DNA of 64,000 nucleotides from Ailanthus altissimus (GCA_946807835.1 OX327684.1:14470501-14534500), one strand, 5' to 3'; positions 35,001 through 46,594 are shown, numbered from the stretch's first letter. Program-made: numbers and translations. Notes: generated by a model from the letters alone, not told the origin.

Positions 35001-37773
35001 GATATATATTAGTGTTACTCATACAAAGAACAATAAGATTAAGTTGTGACATAGAAGATTATGCCACATTGGAAAACCAGACCTATTGGAGCTGAGAAAG
35101 TAAGGTCTCATTGGAAATGAAAGGCTGGTGGGTTAGAATTTTATGAAAACTATACATTAGAAAAATAGCATAGGGTTAATTTCAGCATTAGTAATTACAA
35201 GGCAAATGTAGCTTTGGAATACATCAATGTTGACTTGTGAGGACCAATAAATACAGCAGCACAAAGTGGTAATAAGTATTTTCTATCTTTGGTTGATAAC
35301 TACTCAAAGAATGACCATATAGAAGTAAATGATCAAAGAAAACTCAAAAGTAAGGTGAAGGTATCTCTCCTTAAGATAGAGTTACAGCCCCAAACTCCTC
35401 TTGGGACTAATATATAAACTGAACCAAAAGAAAATTTATAGTCTTAAACTGATCATGAACAAACACAGGATCAACAAACAGATGACCAAGAAAGAGATTC
35501 AAGATAAATACTTAAAATAGAGACCCAAGATAGAGGCCCAAGACAGAGGTACAAGACAAAGGCCTGGAACAGAGGCCCGAGACAGACAACGATAGGGATT
35601 ATGGTTATAGGGATTGGTCCATAAACTTAATCTAGTCAAATTAGTTATAACAGTATTTTTGGATAATGAGTCAAGTATTCATCTCTGTAAAAACTAGGTA
35701 TTCTATGGCAGAACAAAACATGTGGATGTGAAATAGAACTATATCACGAAGTTAGTTTCTAGTAAAAGAATGAAGTTAAAAAAGATAAACACTAAGGAGA
35801 ATCCTATTGATTTGATAACATGAGCATTGTTCATGAACAAATTTAATGTGTGTTTAAGTTTGTTATATATAAATAATGGGTAAGTAGCAAAAATAGATGA
35901 GTTAAAGAAGAAGTGTTGCACTAATACGGGACTAAAATGCATTAGAACCAAAGGTAAATATGTAAAGTTTATTGATCTAAAGTATTTTAAGCAAAACCCA
36001 AATTCTTCTTTTCTCCTCGTTTAAAAAGGAAACTTACTTCTCCTACGCTAAAACCTAATCCATGATAAAAAAAGAAAATCTTTATTAAAAACCAAAAAAT
36101 AAAATTAAGGGAGAGAAAAATTACTATGTATAGGGATCAAATTCAAACTACTTCAATTACTCAATTCTCTTCAAATAAAAAGAGAGAGACATATGAAAAG
36201 AAAGAATTAGAGTTTAGAGATAGAAACAATTCTAGAAAGAGAAAATTATCTATAAAAAGAAAGTTAAAAAATATATTAGAATATCTCTATAATTATATTT
36301 TATGTATTGTTTTGAAATACAGTATAATATTGAGCTTATTGTTCAATTTAAATAATAGACAAAAATTCATAAAAATCAAATTATTATAAATCTTTTGATG
36401 TTTTATTTTTAATTTTATTTCTTTAATTTTTGTTATTATTCATTCTTAAATTTTAAATTTTAAATTTAAGTGTAAATTTTCAATCGTATTATCAAAATAC
36501 AAATTTTTAATAATAATATTAGAGTACAAATTTCCAACGGCATCGCAATTATTCACATACATAAAAAGTTGGGTGGGATTCGACTCCGTCGGAACTCAAG
36601 TTTGAAATTGAAACTCGAGCACTATTAATTTCTTTTGAATTATTAATGGATCTTAGGCCAAGCAATTTCTTCTTAAATTTCCAGAGATGGATTTAATTAT
36701 TTTCTTTGTTCTTGCTCTTTAGATTGGCTCAAAACTTGATATAATACAGGCTGCCTTCCCTCTGAACGTATTGGGATGGTGCTTTCAAAATTCCGCTGGA
36801 AAGCATCTTCGACAGGTAATTTTTAGCACTTTCCTGTTATTCAAATTGTTTCAAGTCTCTTATTCTGCAGTTTATGGGTAGCACCTTACTGTCCAAATCA
36901 AAAAACTGTTTGGATGGCGCAAGTTTTATTGAACTTCCAAAACTTGATGTTTAGAACCCGTTTTGCTTAATTCATGATATCTAAGGAGAGCCGTCACCAT
37001 CCATACAGTAAAATCTGTATACTTGTGGCAATTCTCTGCAGAATTCACCATTGTCCGCTGGAGTATGGGAAGCCAATCCTTTTGTATTTAAGAATGCCGA
37101 AGCCCTATTGAGCCAGTTTCTTCCTCTAATTTGGATAGCAATGAAGACATACGATTCCATCCTTTCAAAACCCTTTATAAGATCGGTGACAATCCCATGG
37201 TTGATATCAAAGGTGCACGACAGGTTGTTATAACTATATGGCAATTTTCAATCCATCTTGCAAATACTCATTATTGTTCTCTCTGTAAACAATCACTTCC
37301 TTCTGATTCAATGACTGCCTGACTTCCAAATTTCAGGCAGGACACCCTTGGTTTTTTATATTGACGAGGACGTGTGTTTTCAAAGGGGCCGATAACCATG
37401 CAGAGTTTCCAGCTGATTTGGTGAGTTAGAATGATTTATATAGTTTCATACTCATCAGATTATTGGATTTCAACCTAATGCGATCCAGTTTTTCATCCAA
37501 TCAATCAATAAAAATCGGATTGGATATGCGGAGTCTTTGGTACTCAAAATATGATACACTTAAAAAAAATTAGCCATATGGATATGGTTATTTATATTCA
37601 AAACAACCAACCATGAAAAGACTTCCCAGTATGGCTAGAGGAGTTCAAGCATTGTTCATTTTGATCATGCCGTGCTTTGTTGTGTGCAGGTTGTTGACAC
37701 AGTTGAAGAGGCAGTGGACTATATTCTGAAAAGGGAGTTTATTTCTCAGAATTTTTTCTTTTTTACCCAATAA
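32086..37773 (+). pseudogene. HAD-superfamily hydrolase (CECR5/HDHD5-like) pseudogene, 5'-truncated, split by a retroelement
   Basis: Exon remnants: about 32095-32150 (VPIGGLP, stop, ALRRLYGNSG), 32749-32833 (YNVSSKTVKAAFIVSDPVDWG), 33156-33252 (DILRSEGLSRQANGQQP, LYFTADDLEYQ), about 36750-36815 (AAFP... with two apparent 1-bp deletions), 37042-37223 (KPxPFVFKNAEA, then after a frameshift FKTLYKIGDNPMVDIKGARQ), 37337-37420 (AGHPWFFILTRTCVFKGA) and 37690-37773 (VVDTVEEAVDYILKREF, stop). These match the order of the plant CECR5-like HAD hydrolase, including the GDNPxxD motif IV. Several GT/AG borders survive, so it derives from the gene, not a processed copy. The DxDGV nucleophile exon and other 5' exons are missing. 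Stop and frameshifts show it is dead. Confidence 0.82.
33264..36541 (+). mobile_element. Deleted copia element inside an intron of the HAD pseudogene
   Basis: Two related LTRs (about 33264-33768 and 35959-36541) begin TGTGTAAAG / TATGTAAAG and share cccta..ttttctcc..gtttaaaaag and agagagagaaagaa blocks. Between them, plus-strand remnants: gag start (FKVEKFNKQGDL), zinc knuckle CFFCRKERHLS, GPINTAAQSGNKYFLSLVDN of integrase. Only about 2.2 kb of interior remains, with no reverse transcriptase. A degenerate primer-binding site, gatattagagcaaaag, follows the first LTR. No clean target duplication could be fixed. It sits between the pseudogene exons ending at 33252 and starting near 36750. Confidence 0.72.
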
Positions 37774-38656
37774 TCATGTAATTTCCATTTGGCAATTACA
37801 TTTTATGGACACTTCTAATTCATTTGTAAATCATCCCAAGAAATTTTGAGCAAATTGAAGACCATCAGTAGTGTTACTATACACTACCACAACTTGAAAA
37901 AGTCATCCCAAGTGCTACATCACCAATCAGAGTGGCAAATACACATAGAAACACTCACTGGTCTAATGTGCCTACTGATTCACAATCCTGTTGGGGAAAC
38001 ACAATACATAAAGAAACAATGCTACTTATTCCTGGGAAATTTTAAGTTTTTTTTCTTGATAGACAAATCCATCAAATCTATGTTAATATAGAGGAACAAA
38101 TGAGATAAATGATGATTGTTGATGATCTATATTTTACACAACTAAGCCTTCAACTAAAAGAAGCCTCAGCAACACAAATCGATGCTTGACTATTTTAAGA
38201 CAAAGCATTCAAAGCCATTTAGGTGGTCATTGCATTCAAGCATACACTTAAATCATATGCTTCTTGCTCGTGTTCCTACGCCTACACTCCCCTATTTTAA
38301 ATCAAGAAGGAAGAAAAGCTATAAATTGCCAATGAAAGTAAATATCCAATAACCTTCATATCTAACATGTTATTCTTGGAGATTGCAAATATCAACATAG
38401 TTCCTTCTTCTTCGCTTGCAAAAGATTTCATTCTACAAATACTATGTGGCAGCCCAAACTAGAGTTCCTAAACTTAATAAAAACATATCTACCTGCCAAA
38501 CCTAAATTATATTATGTTCTTCTATTCCACTCTAATACTCCACTAAACATAATTCTTTGCACAAGCATAGCATGCTATCATTAGCCAAAAAGACCTTGAA
38601 TCTCCCAGTCATTGACCATTGACCACTTCAGAAAATGGAAGCTCATTGACTCAAAC
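37774..38656. other. Intergenic DNA, no gene recognised
   Basis: Convergent spacer between the HAD pseudogene and the plastid L10 gene. An 81-codon frame at 37846-38091 has no motif. Nothing else recognised. Confidence 0.5.
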
Positions 38657-39240
38657 AGGAAATCTTAACCTTCCAGCTATTAATATGACCTGTGCTTAAG
38701 TATTAACATAGTTCATGCGAGAAAATCAAATGGATAACTCATCAACTACACGTTTATAAGAAAAATTATCTACATTTCTATATTCCTCAGCTTGACAACT
38801 TGACTCTCCTAAACAATCATACAACGGTTAAATCGCAACCACAATCCAAACCAGAAATAACCTGTACAATGTCAATTTTTGTGACTGAAAATGCGCTAGA
38901 AGCAGATATTAACCTTCCAGGAAATCTTAACCTTCCAGCTATTAATATGACCTGTGCTTAAGTATTAACATAGTTCATGCGAGAAAATCAAATGGATAAC
39001 TCATCAACTACACGTTTATAAGAAAAATTATCTACATTTCTATATTCCTCAGCTTGACAACTTGACTCTCCTAAACAATCATACAACGGTTAAATTGCAA
39101 CCACAATCCAAACCAGAAATAACCTGTACAACGTCAATTTTTGTGACTGTAAAAATGAGCTAGAAGCAGATATTAGAATATTTGCAGCACCAGAAATAAG
39201 CTGTACAATGTCAATTTTTGTGACTGTAAAAAGCTAATTA
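38657..39240 (+). repeat. 262-bp tandem duplication plus a partial third unit
   Basis: Copy 1 is 38657-38918 and copy 2 is 38919 to about 39177, each starting aggaaatcttaaccttccag. They differ by only a handful of substitutions (for example aaatcgcaacc versus aaattgcaacc). A partial third unit at about 39190-39235 repeats accagaaataa.ctgtacaatg. Non-coding; just downstream of the L10 gene, so one copy may lie within its 3' region. Confidence 0.9.
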
Positions 39241-39462
39241 AACAAAATGAAGAAATGATTAGTAATTATTTTGCAATGCAAAACCGAGAGTGCTTCAATT
39301 CTACAAAATTCTACAATTCCCATCCCTTCTCTTGACTCCCAAAAGAACCCATACAAGCATATAATATACTACAACAACAACTTTCTCAAACAATAAATTA
39401 AAAAAAAAAAAAAAGTAAGTGCTCGAAATCATAAGCAAACTTACAGTCACACAAATCTCTCA
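39241..39462 (-). other. 3' flank of plastid L10 gene
   Basis: Immediately after the L10 stop codon on the minus strand. Includes a long A run at about 39399-39414 on the plus strand. Probably the 3' UTR; the poly(A) site is not assigned. Confidence 0.4.
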
Positions 39463-40140
39463 CTATTGTCCACTTTCTTCTTCCAACTTCTTCACATACG
39501 CCTTCAAAACCATCACCACATCTCTTGCTGGAGCCTGCAAAGTCCCCACAAGTCCAACAGCCGGCCCCTGTAATGCCCCCAACAACTTAGCATAAATCTC
39601 AGCTCTCGTAGGCATATTTTCCAAAGCCTTAAACTCTCCAGGCCCATAAAACTTCCCTTCAAAAACAGCACCAGTAAAATCATTCTCTTCCAATTTCCTC
39701 TCCTTCTGAAAGTCCCTATACGGCTTTATAGCTGCCGGAATCTCTTCAGAATGAACAAAAAGCCATGCATTCATTCCCTTCATGCAAGGCTTCAAAGCTA
39801 CCCATTTGGTACCCTCAATGGCTTTGTACACCAACGTGTTCTTAGCCACCAAAAGTTTGGAAGTTTCAGGCAATGATTGTCTCAGTTCTTGAAATTGCTT
39901 AACAGTGAAGCCCTCGTACTTTATAGCAGCGAGTAAATGGCAGTCTTCGAGATGGGTTTTCACCGTTTGGACTGTTTCTTCTTTCTTTGTGCGGGAAATG
40001 GCGGCTCTTACGTGGGTTGTTCTGGGTTTGTTGGTAGCGGTGCTGCTGCGTTTTGAGGAGGAGAAATTGAAAAGTGGATTTGGGTTTGGTTTTAGGGTTA
40101 GGGTTTGAGAGGATGGAAATGAAAGGAGACTTATTTCCAT
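39463..40140 (-). CDS. RPL10: Plastid 50S ribosomal protein L10, nuclear-encoded, 225 aa
   Basis: Single exon. The start at MEISLLSFPSSQTLTLKPNP (ATG at 40138-40140, context accATGG) is chosen over an in-frame ATG 66 nt upstream because only this start gives a Ser/Thr-rich N-terminus typical of a chloroplast transit peptide (about 1-50, ending near THVRAAISR). The mature part is a full L10 domain: KTHLEDCHLLAAIKYEGFTV, the FQELRQSLPETSKLLVAKN segment with the NTLVYKAIEGTKW block, then GMNAWLFVHSEEIPAAIKPY, and a C-terminal PTRAEIYAKLLGALQGPAVG/LVGTLQAPARDVVMVLKAYV helix that in bacterial homologues anchors L7/L12 dimers. L10 forms the base of the ribosomal stalk in the plastid large subunit. 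Length is normal and no defect is visible. Antisense frames at 39905-40108 are shadows. Confidence 0.95.
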   Translation of the reverse strand: MEISLLSFPSSQTLTLKPNPNPLFNFSSSKRSSTATNKPRTTHVRAAISRTKKEETVQTVKTHLEDCHLLAAIKYEGFTVKQFQELRQSLPETSKLLVAKNTLVYKAIEGTKWVALKPCMKGMNAWLFVHSEEIPAAIKPYRDFQKERKLEENDFTGAVFEGKFYGPGEFKALENMPTRAEIYAKLLGALQGPAVGLVGTLQAPARDVVMVLKAYVKKLEEESGQ

Positions 40141-40221
40141 GGTAGAAATTGAATTGAAGGGAAAAGAGAGGTTGTGAGTTCTGAGAAGGATCAAGAGCCA
40201 ATGCAAGAGAGTGCTGGGGGC

Positions 40222-40231
40222 TTATCTTATC
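40222..40231 (-). promoter_or_regulatory. I-box-like element upstream of plastid L10
   Basis: On the minus strand it reads GATAAGATAA, 82-91 nt upstream of the start codon. This matches the I-box (GATAAG repeat) found in promoters of light-responsive nuclear genes for chloroplast proteins. Position within the leader or the core promoter is unknown. Confidence 0.4.
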
Positions 40232-40240
40232 AGTGTTTTG

Positions 40241-40455
40241 TGAAAGGCAGAGTCCAAATTTCAAAAATGACCTTTACCACTTTTTGGCAACATAAATTGA
40301 CCTTTACCTTAGACAGAGAGGAATCTAAACTTAAAAAATGAAAAAACTTCTTAACTTCAAAATTGAAAAAGTTTCCTTTCTAATAAAGAATTTCCTAGCT
40401 CACTTTCAATGAAGTTGCTTGTCAATAAAAAAATTTAGCATAAAAAAAAATTAAT
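40241..40455. other. L10 upstream region, AT-rich
   Basis: Runs from the L10 leader to the TSD of the copia element at 40451. No clear TATA box identified. Nothing else seen. Confidence 0.4.
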
Positions 40456-40744
40456 TGTTGTGAATAATAAAATAAAAAAATAAAAATTTTGAATTAAAAT
40501 GTAAAATATAAATATAAATAAATATTTTATAAATATATTAATATTTATACTTATTTTTTATTTGTACATAAATGAAAGCACTCACTTATATTTATAGAGT
40601 GAGAGAATGAGAAAGAAATAAAATTTTTTTAATTTAAAATTTTGGTGAAGGATATTGTTCCTGATACTATTAACTAATACGATACTGTTCATTTATATGA
40701 TATTGTTCACTTGTACAACACTGTTCACCATTATATTTATAACA
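40456..40744 (-). repeat. 3' LTR, 289 bp
   Basis: Left LTR of the 6.1-kb copia. It is visibly more AT-rich than its partner at 46306; most differences are C-to-T or G-to-A in this copy. Confidence 0.93.
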
Positions 40745-41019
40745 TTTTTCTTTGGACTCCACCATAATCCTAACTTTTTTTTTAGGCTACGACATTTTTA
40801 ATTGTATTTTACATTGTCAAGAAAATACAACTCTATTTTATACAACGGTGTCTAATGTGTTTAATACTATCTCATTAAAAACTTTGTCAGTAAAACCCAG
40901 TAGGATAAAACCTAGTCAAAAGGAAAAAGAGTGCAGTACACGTTTGTAACTAACACTTTTCTTTTTCTGAAAGAATATGCTCCCCCTGATGAAATACTCC
41001 CTTTCAAAGTAACATCCTA

Positions 41020-42560
41020 TCAGTTTGCCAACTTGTTGAGCCGACGCATATCAATCTTATAAACCAGTTTCTCAAAAGTTGAAGTTAGTAGAGATTTAGT
41101 AAACAAATCTGCAAAATTGTCAGTATAACGTATTTGTTTCACATCAATCTTCTTGTTTTGTTGCAGTTCATGGGTGTAGAAGAATTTTAGAGAAATATGT
41201 TTGGTTTTATCTCCTTTGATACATCCGCCTCTGACTTGAGCAATACAAGTTGCATTATCTTTATATATTGTTGTTAGAATATTTGTTGCAGAAGGTAGGC
41301 TACATGTACTCTGAATGTAATGAATGACGGATCGTAGCCATATGCATTTCCTACTTGCTTCGTGGAGTACAAGAATCTCAAAGTGATTTGATGAGGTGGC
41401 AACAAAAGTTTGCTTTGTGGATCGCCATGAGATTGTTGTATTGTTGTAGGTAAAAGCATAACCTGTTTGTGAGCGAGCCTTATGGAGATTAGATAAGTGC
41501 CCAGCATCTGTATATCTAACTAGACCTAAATTTTCTGTTAGTTCATTAAAATAAAATAGTCCCAAATTTATTGTTCCACATAGATAACGAAATATATGTT
41601 TGACACTATTCCAATGACGTTGAGTTGGTGCAGAGCTAAATCTTGCCAATAAGTTTACTACAAAAGCTATGTCCAGTCTAGTACATTGGGCTAAATATAA
41701 TAAAGCACCAATTGCATTTAGATATGGTACTTCTAGACCAAGTATTTTCTCATCATCTTCTTTGGGACGGAATGGATCCTTTTTAGGATCAAGAAACCGA
41801 ACAACCATAGGGGTACTTAATGGATGGGCTTTATCTATGTTGAATCTTTTCAAAATCTTTTCAATATAGGTAGATTGATGGATAAAGATTCCATTTGGTT
41901 TATACTCGATCTGCAAGGCGAGACAGTATTTGGTCTTCCCTAGGTCTTTCATTTCAAATTTCTTCTTTAAGTATTCTGCAGTTTTCAAGAGCTCTTTAGG
42001 AGTCCCGATCAAATTCATGCCATCCACATATAAAGTTACAATAGCAAATCCAGTGTTTGACTTTTTTATGAATACACATGGACATATTGGATTGTTAATA
42101 TAACATTCTTTTATTGAATATTCACTTAGACGGTTATACCATATGCGTCTAGATTGTTTTAATCCATACAAAAATTTCTGTAGCTTGATTGAGTACAAAT
42201 TTTGATTACATGCTTCAGGCATTTTAAATCCTTTAGGGATTTTCATATAAATATTTGTGTCAAGTGATCCATATAGATATGCCGTTACTACATCCATAAG
42301 ATGCATACCAAGATTTTCTGAGACTGCCAAACTTATCAAAAATCTAAATGTAATTATGTCCATCACGGGGGAATAAGTTTCATCATAATCAATACCAAGT
42401 CTCTGCGAGAAACCTTGAGTAACAAGTCTGCTTTATATCTGATGACTTCATTGTTTTCATTACGTTTCCATACAAAAACCCATTTATATCCTACGGGTTT
42501 GACATCTTCAGGTGTCCGGACTACAGGTCCAAATACTTCTCGTTTAGTTAGTAAAGTCAA
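41020..42560 (-). pseudogene. copia reverse transcriptase and RNase H, catalytic YVDD changed to YVDG
   Basis: A 448-codon frame (41020-42366) is unusually long for this window. It reads MDVVTAYLYGSLDTNIYMKI, LYGLKQSRRIWYNRL, FAIVTLYVDGMNLIG, KKFEMKDLGKTKYCLALQIE, then the connection LYLAQCTRLDIAFVVNLLAR and RNase H YTDAGHLSNLHKARSQTGYA, HFEILVLHEASRKCIWLRSV and DNFADLFTKSL. The family motif is YVDD; here the second Asp is Gly, which should abolish polymerase activity. The RT N-terminus (GYKWVFVWKRNENNEVIRYKA, 42363-42560) is in another frame. Confidence 0.93.
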
Positions 42561-42699
42561 TTCTGTTTGTATTGCTTCTTTTTATTGAAACCAATCATGC
42601 CTTTCTCTACATTCATTAACAGATTGTGGCTCAAAATGATCATTCATAATTTCAGTAGCTACTGTAAATGAGAACACATTGTCAACGATTGTTTTCTCT

Positions 42700-44015
42700 C
42701 GTTGTCACATTTCTCCTGTATAAGCATAATTTATACTATTTTCTTCATTTTGAAACTCTTGTGTCTCTTCTCGGACTAATATTTTTTTAAAAACTTTTGT
42801 CTCTTCAGGGACATGTGTCACTTCAGAGACTATTAATCCTTCTGTTGTTTTAGAGAATGTGGATTCATTTGCTCGAGCATTATTTTCAATAGGATCCTGT
42901 GTTTTTATTTTTCTTTTTCGTGGAGCAGTATCTTTTGAACCAATTGGTCTACCACGCTTCTGGCATGCTGCGGATGATTCATTTGCTGCTATTTGATTAC
43001 TTTTGATGCATCTATAAATGCGTCTAGTAATTCATTTGCTATTCTTTGAAGATGAACAATTCTTTGCACATTATTTTCACATTGAGTTGTGCGATGGTCT
43101 AAATGAGACATAGTGATCATTTTTAAAGAAAGTTCATACCTTACTTCAAGAGGTAAATTTCTTTCCCCTAATGATGGGATACTGTCTCATCAAAATGGCA
43201 ATCCATAAATCGTGCGGTAAACAGATCACCTGTCAGGGGTTCAAGATATCTTATAATTGATGGTGAGTTAAAACTAATATAAATCTCCAAGCGACGTTGA
43301 GGTCCCATCTTAGTGCGTTAAAGAGGTGCTATATATACATATACAGCACAACCAAATGTATACAAATGGGTTATATTAGGTTGATGACCAAGTACAAGTT
43401 GTAATGGAGAATATTGATGATAAGCAGCGGGTCCAAAATGAATTAGTGATGCAGCATGCAATATAGCATGTTCCTATGCAGAAGTTGGTAATTGTACGCG
43501 CATCAATAAAGTACATGCAATTACCTGAAGTCATTTAATTAAGGATTCTGTCAATCCATTTTGTGTGTGAACATGTGGTATAGGATGTTCTACTTCAATT
43601 CTCACTAATGTACAATAGTCATCAAATGTTTTGGATGTAAACTCATCAGCATTGTCTAAACGTATTGTCTTAATATGGTATTCTGGAAATTGTGCCCTTA
43701 ATTTAATAATATGGCTATTAATTTTGAAAATGTAGCATTTCGTGTAGATAATAAACACACATGTAACCACCGCGCAGATGCATCAATTAAAATCATAAAA
43801 TACCAAAAAGGTCCACTTTGTGGATGAATTGGTCCACATATATCTCCTTGGACCCTTTGTAAGAATAATGGAGATTCTAGACTAATCTTAAAAGGGGATG
43901 GTCTGACTATGAGTTTACCTTGTGAGCAAGCAGTACAAATATTTTCATTGGGTAATAGAATCTTTAGGTTCTTTAACGGATGTCCATGAGAATTTTCAAC
44001 TATCTTACGCATCAT
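42700..44015 (-). pseudogene. copia integrase, fragmented
   Basis: The minus-strand frame 43698-44015 has the zinc-binding end (CTACSQGKLIVRPSPFK) and VQGDICGPIHPQSGPFWYFM with the first catalytic Asp; 43531-43770 has IKTIRLDNADEFTSKTFDDY with the second, then HVHTQNGLTESLIK with the third acidic position. The C-terminal part is in broken frames down to 42700. Frameshifts separate the blocks. Confidence 0.88.
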
Positions 44016-44039
44016 TGTTGATTCTAGATGACCAAAATG

Positions 44040-44627
44040 GTCATGCCATAGTGTAAAAGTTTTTAAATCATTGAACTTCTAGTTCATTACTGCGTAGCTT
44101 TCAGTTGAATTTATAACTGTATAATACAAACCCAATGATGAAGCATGAAGCTTTTCAAGTATGCATTTCTTGTTTGAGATATTAGAAGTAATGCAGAGAT
44201 ATTCTACATTATTTTTATTTAAGGTCTCAATGTGATATCCATTTCGGCGGATATCTTTAAAGTTCAGCAAATTTCTTCTGGATCTACCAGCATATAAAGC
44301 CTTATTTATATATAATGTTGTTCTATTTTTTAACAAGATTGTTGCTCTTCCAAAGCCTTCAATCAGATCTGCAGGACCTGATATAATATTAACTTTCCCT
44401 TCAATTATTGTTAGTTTTGAGAAATATTTTTTATCTTTTAAGATAATGTGTGTAGTTGCACTGTCAGCTAAACAGACATCCCCATCTTTTTTCTTTATAG
44501 TGGAAAGTTCATTTTTAGAAGTCATATCCTTTAATAAAATATTTAACATTAGAAAATAAAAATTACAAAAAAAAACATGAAGAGAAACCAACACAATAAA
44601 TGTTAAAAATAAGAAAAGATACAACAT
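44040..44627 (-). pseudogene. copia protease and GAG-pre-integrase region
   Basis: The 182-codon frame contains VCLADSATTHIILKDKKYFS, the protease active-site region (DS[GA] type, here DSA), then FGRATILLKNRTTLYINKAL, GRSRRNLLNFKDIRRNGYHI and the start of the pre-integrase domain. The first 30 residues are a hydrophobic read-through of AT-rich DNA, not part of the protein. Confidence 0.8.
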
Positions 44628-44649
44628 ACTGACATAAAATAAAAGTACA

Positions 44650-45631
44650 AATATAGAGTTTTAAATAATTAATGCCCCCATTTTCAATTTTCAAAATAAT
44701 CAGAGACTTCTAAATGAGTATGATCTACAGGATCTGATTCATCAATAAGATTTGTCCATATATTCTTCTCTTTTCCTTTGACAAATGTCTCATAAGGCTC
44801 AATTTGATTTCTTAGTGCACAACATGTACGTGACCAATGCCCATTTTTACTACATCGATAACATACATTTTCATGATACTTAGAGCATTTGGTTTTCATA
44901 TTATTTTCTTTGTTTTAGTGCTTCTGTCCTCCTTTAATATATCTCAGTTTTTGGTATTTATAACCACCCCAAGGGTAATAACCACGCCATCTTCCTCTTC
45001 CACAACCACGTCTAGTATTATTATGAAAATTTGTATTCACTTCAGGGAATGGTTGAGAACTTGTTGGACGTGATTCATGATTTTTTAATAACAGTTCATT
45101 ATTCTGTTCAGCAACCAGAAGACATGAGATTAAATCTAAATATTTTGTATACCGTCGTTCACGGTACTGTTGCTGTAAAACCACATTAGAAGCATAAAAT
45201 GTTGAAAATATTTTTTTCAACATATTATGTTCTGTTACTTTCTCCCTACATAATTTCATCTGTGAGGTAATTCTGAATAGGGCAGAATTGTATTCAGCAA
45301 CAGTTCTGTAATCTTACAATTGCAGGTTTATCTATTCATATTTTTTCTTTGGGAGGAACACATCCTTTTGATGGTCAAATCTTTCTTTTAAATTTTTTCA
45401 GAGGATCTGTGGGTCCTCTATGGTCAAATATTGAGCTTTTAAGCTCTCATGTATGTGGTGACGAAGAAAAATCATTGCTTTCGCCTTGTCCTGCAGGGAC
45501 GTACCATTTTCTTTTTCAATGGTCTTTTCCAAACCACTGGCTTGGAGGTGCATTTTAGCATCCAACACCCATAATAGGTAGTTTTTTCCAGAGACGTCAA
45601 GTGCAGGAATTTGCAAGTTTGTCAAAGACAT
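44650..45631 (-). pseudogene. copia gag, fragmented
   Basis: Starts MSLTNLQIPALDVSGKNYLL at 45631 (gag N-terminus, frame 45398-45631) and continues in other frames with RERRYTKYLDLISCLLVAEQ, an Arg/Gly-rich linker (TRRGCGRGRWRGYYPWG) and a zinc knuckle CYRCSKNGHWSRTCC (C-X2-C-X4-H-X4-C) within 44684-44899. Frameshifts separate the three parts. Confidence 0.88.
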
Positions 45632-45639
45632 TTTATTCA

Positions 45640-46305
45640 GAGGGCATTTAGATATGGAAGAATAAAATTAAAATTAGTACATAAAATATTAACCTTATGC
45701 AGAATATCAAAAATAATATTTAGGAGGCATGACCTTCTATATGTCATATTGTAAAATATAAATATCAAAAGTAAAGTTCAACAGGCATTGCTTTCCTTAA
45801 ACATAATAATAATAATTAAGAAGCTTGACATAAATGAAGCAATAACAATTAGGAGGCATAGCCTTCCATTCAATTAAGTAACAACAATAATATAAAGCAT
45901 AGAATTAGTATAATAACTTCTTATTTCAAAACTTGAATTATAACCAGAATGAGTCAAAGTAGCAAAGGGGTTGAACCGAAGATCCTCGATTTACTTTATT
46001 GACTATCTGGAATATATTCGATCTTTTATAAGAAATTTGTTATTTAACAGTTCTAAGGTAGTAAAGACTTAAAATAAATTATTACAATTATTTTAGAGGG
46101 CATACCCTCTCAATTTGTGCAAGAAGTAAATAATAGAAAATAAATTGCATAATTTAAGAGAGAGTGTGATTTACAACCAAGGCGGCAGAGCCGACCGACC
46201 GGTTATCCTACATAATATTTAAATTTTAAATTAAAGAAAGTAAGTAATTCTTACTTGTAGTTATCGCGAATCGTGCTGTGAATATCACGAATCGTGCTGA
46301 TAACG
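45640..46305 (-). other. Untranslated leader and primer-binding region of the 6.1-kb copia
   Basis: Between the gag start and the 5' LTR. Next to the LTR the minus strand reads cgttatcagcacgattcg; the usual plant copia site is tggtatcagagc, so a different tRNA primer is likely. The leader repeats aggaggcat / ggaggcatagcctt several times (45720-45870). Confidence 0.6.
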
Positions 46306-46594
46306 TGTTGTGAATAATAAGATGAATAAGCAAAAATTTTGAATTAAAATGCAAAGTGTAAATATAAATAAATACTTTACAAATATATTAATATTTGTAT
46401 TTGTTTCTCACTTGTACATAAATGAAAATACTCACTTATATTTATAGAGTGAGGAAATGAGAAAGAAGTGAAATCTTTCTAATGTAAGATTTTGGTGGAG
46501 GACATTGTTTTTGGTACTGTTAACTAATACGGTACTGTTTATTTATATGACACTGTTCATTTATACAGCATTGTTCACTATTATATTTATAACA
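46306..46594 (-). repeat. 5' LTR, 289 bp
   Basis: Right LTR of the 6.1-kb copia, same length as the left LTR, with outer TSD TTAAT at 46595-46599. Confidence 0.93.

Larger units (their letters stand above)
40456..46594 (-). mobile_element. Structurally complete Ty1/copia element, 6139 bp, TSD TTAAT, inactive
   Basis: Two 289-bp LTRs (40456-40744 and 46306-46594), both TGTTGTGAATAATAA...TTTATAACA on the plus strand, with TTAAT on both outer sides (40451-40455 and 46595-46599). Minus-strand order: 5' LTR, primer-binding region, leader, gag, protease, integrase, RT, RNase H, polypurine tract (ggagtccaaagaaaaa beside 40744), 3' LTR. The LTRs differ at about 40 of 289 positions by eye, nearly all transitions, so the insertion is old. 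Coding regions carry stops, frameshifts and a damaged RT motif. Confidence 0.95.

Noticed and set aside
36126..36389. 87-codon Lys/Arg-rich frame
   Set aside because: Lies in a copia LTR with agaga/gaaaga runs; low complexity.
40141..40206. Upstream in-frame ATG for plastid L10 (MHWLLILLRTHNLSF)
   Set aside because: The downstream ATG has better context and gives a normal transit peptide. The extension covers what should be the leader, including text matching no L10 protein.
39899..40264. 121-codon minus-strand frame overlapping the L10 start
   Set aside because: Alternative frame of the L10 leader and transit-peptide region; no independent similarity.
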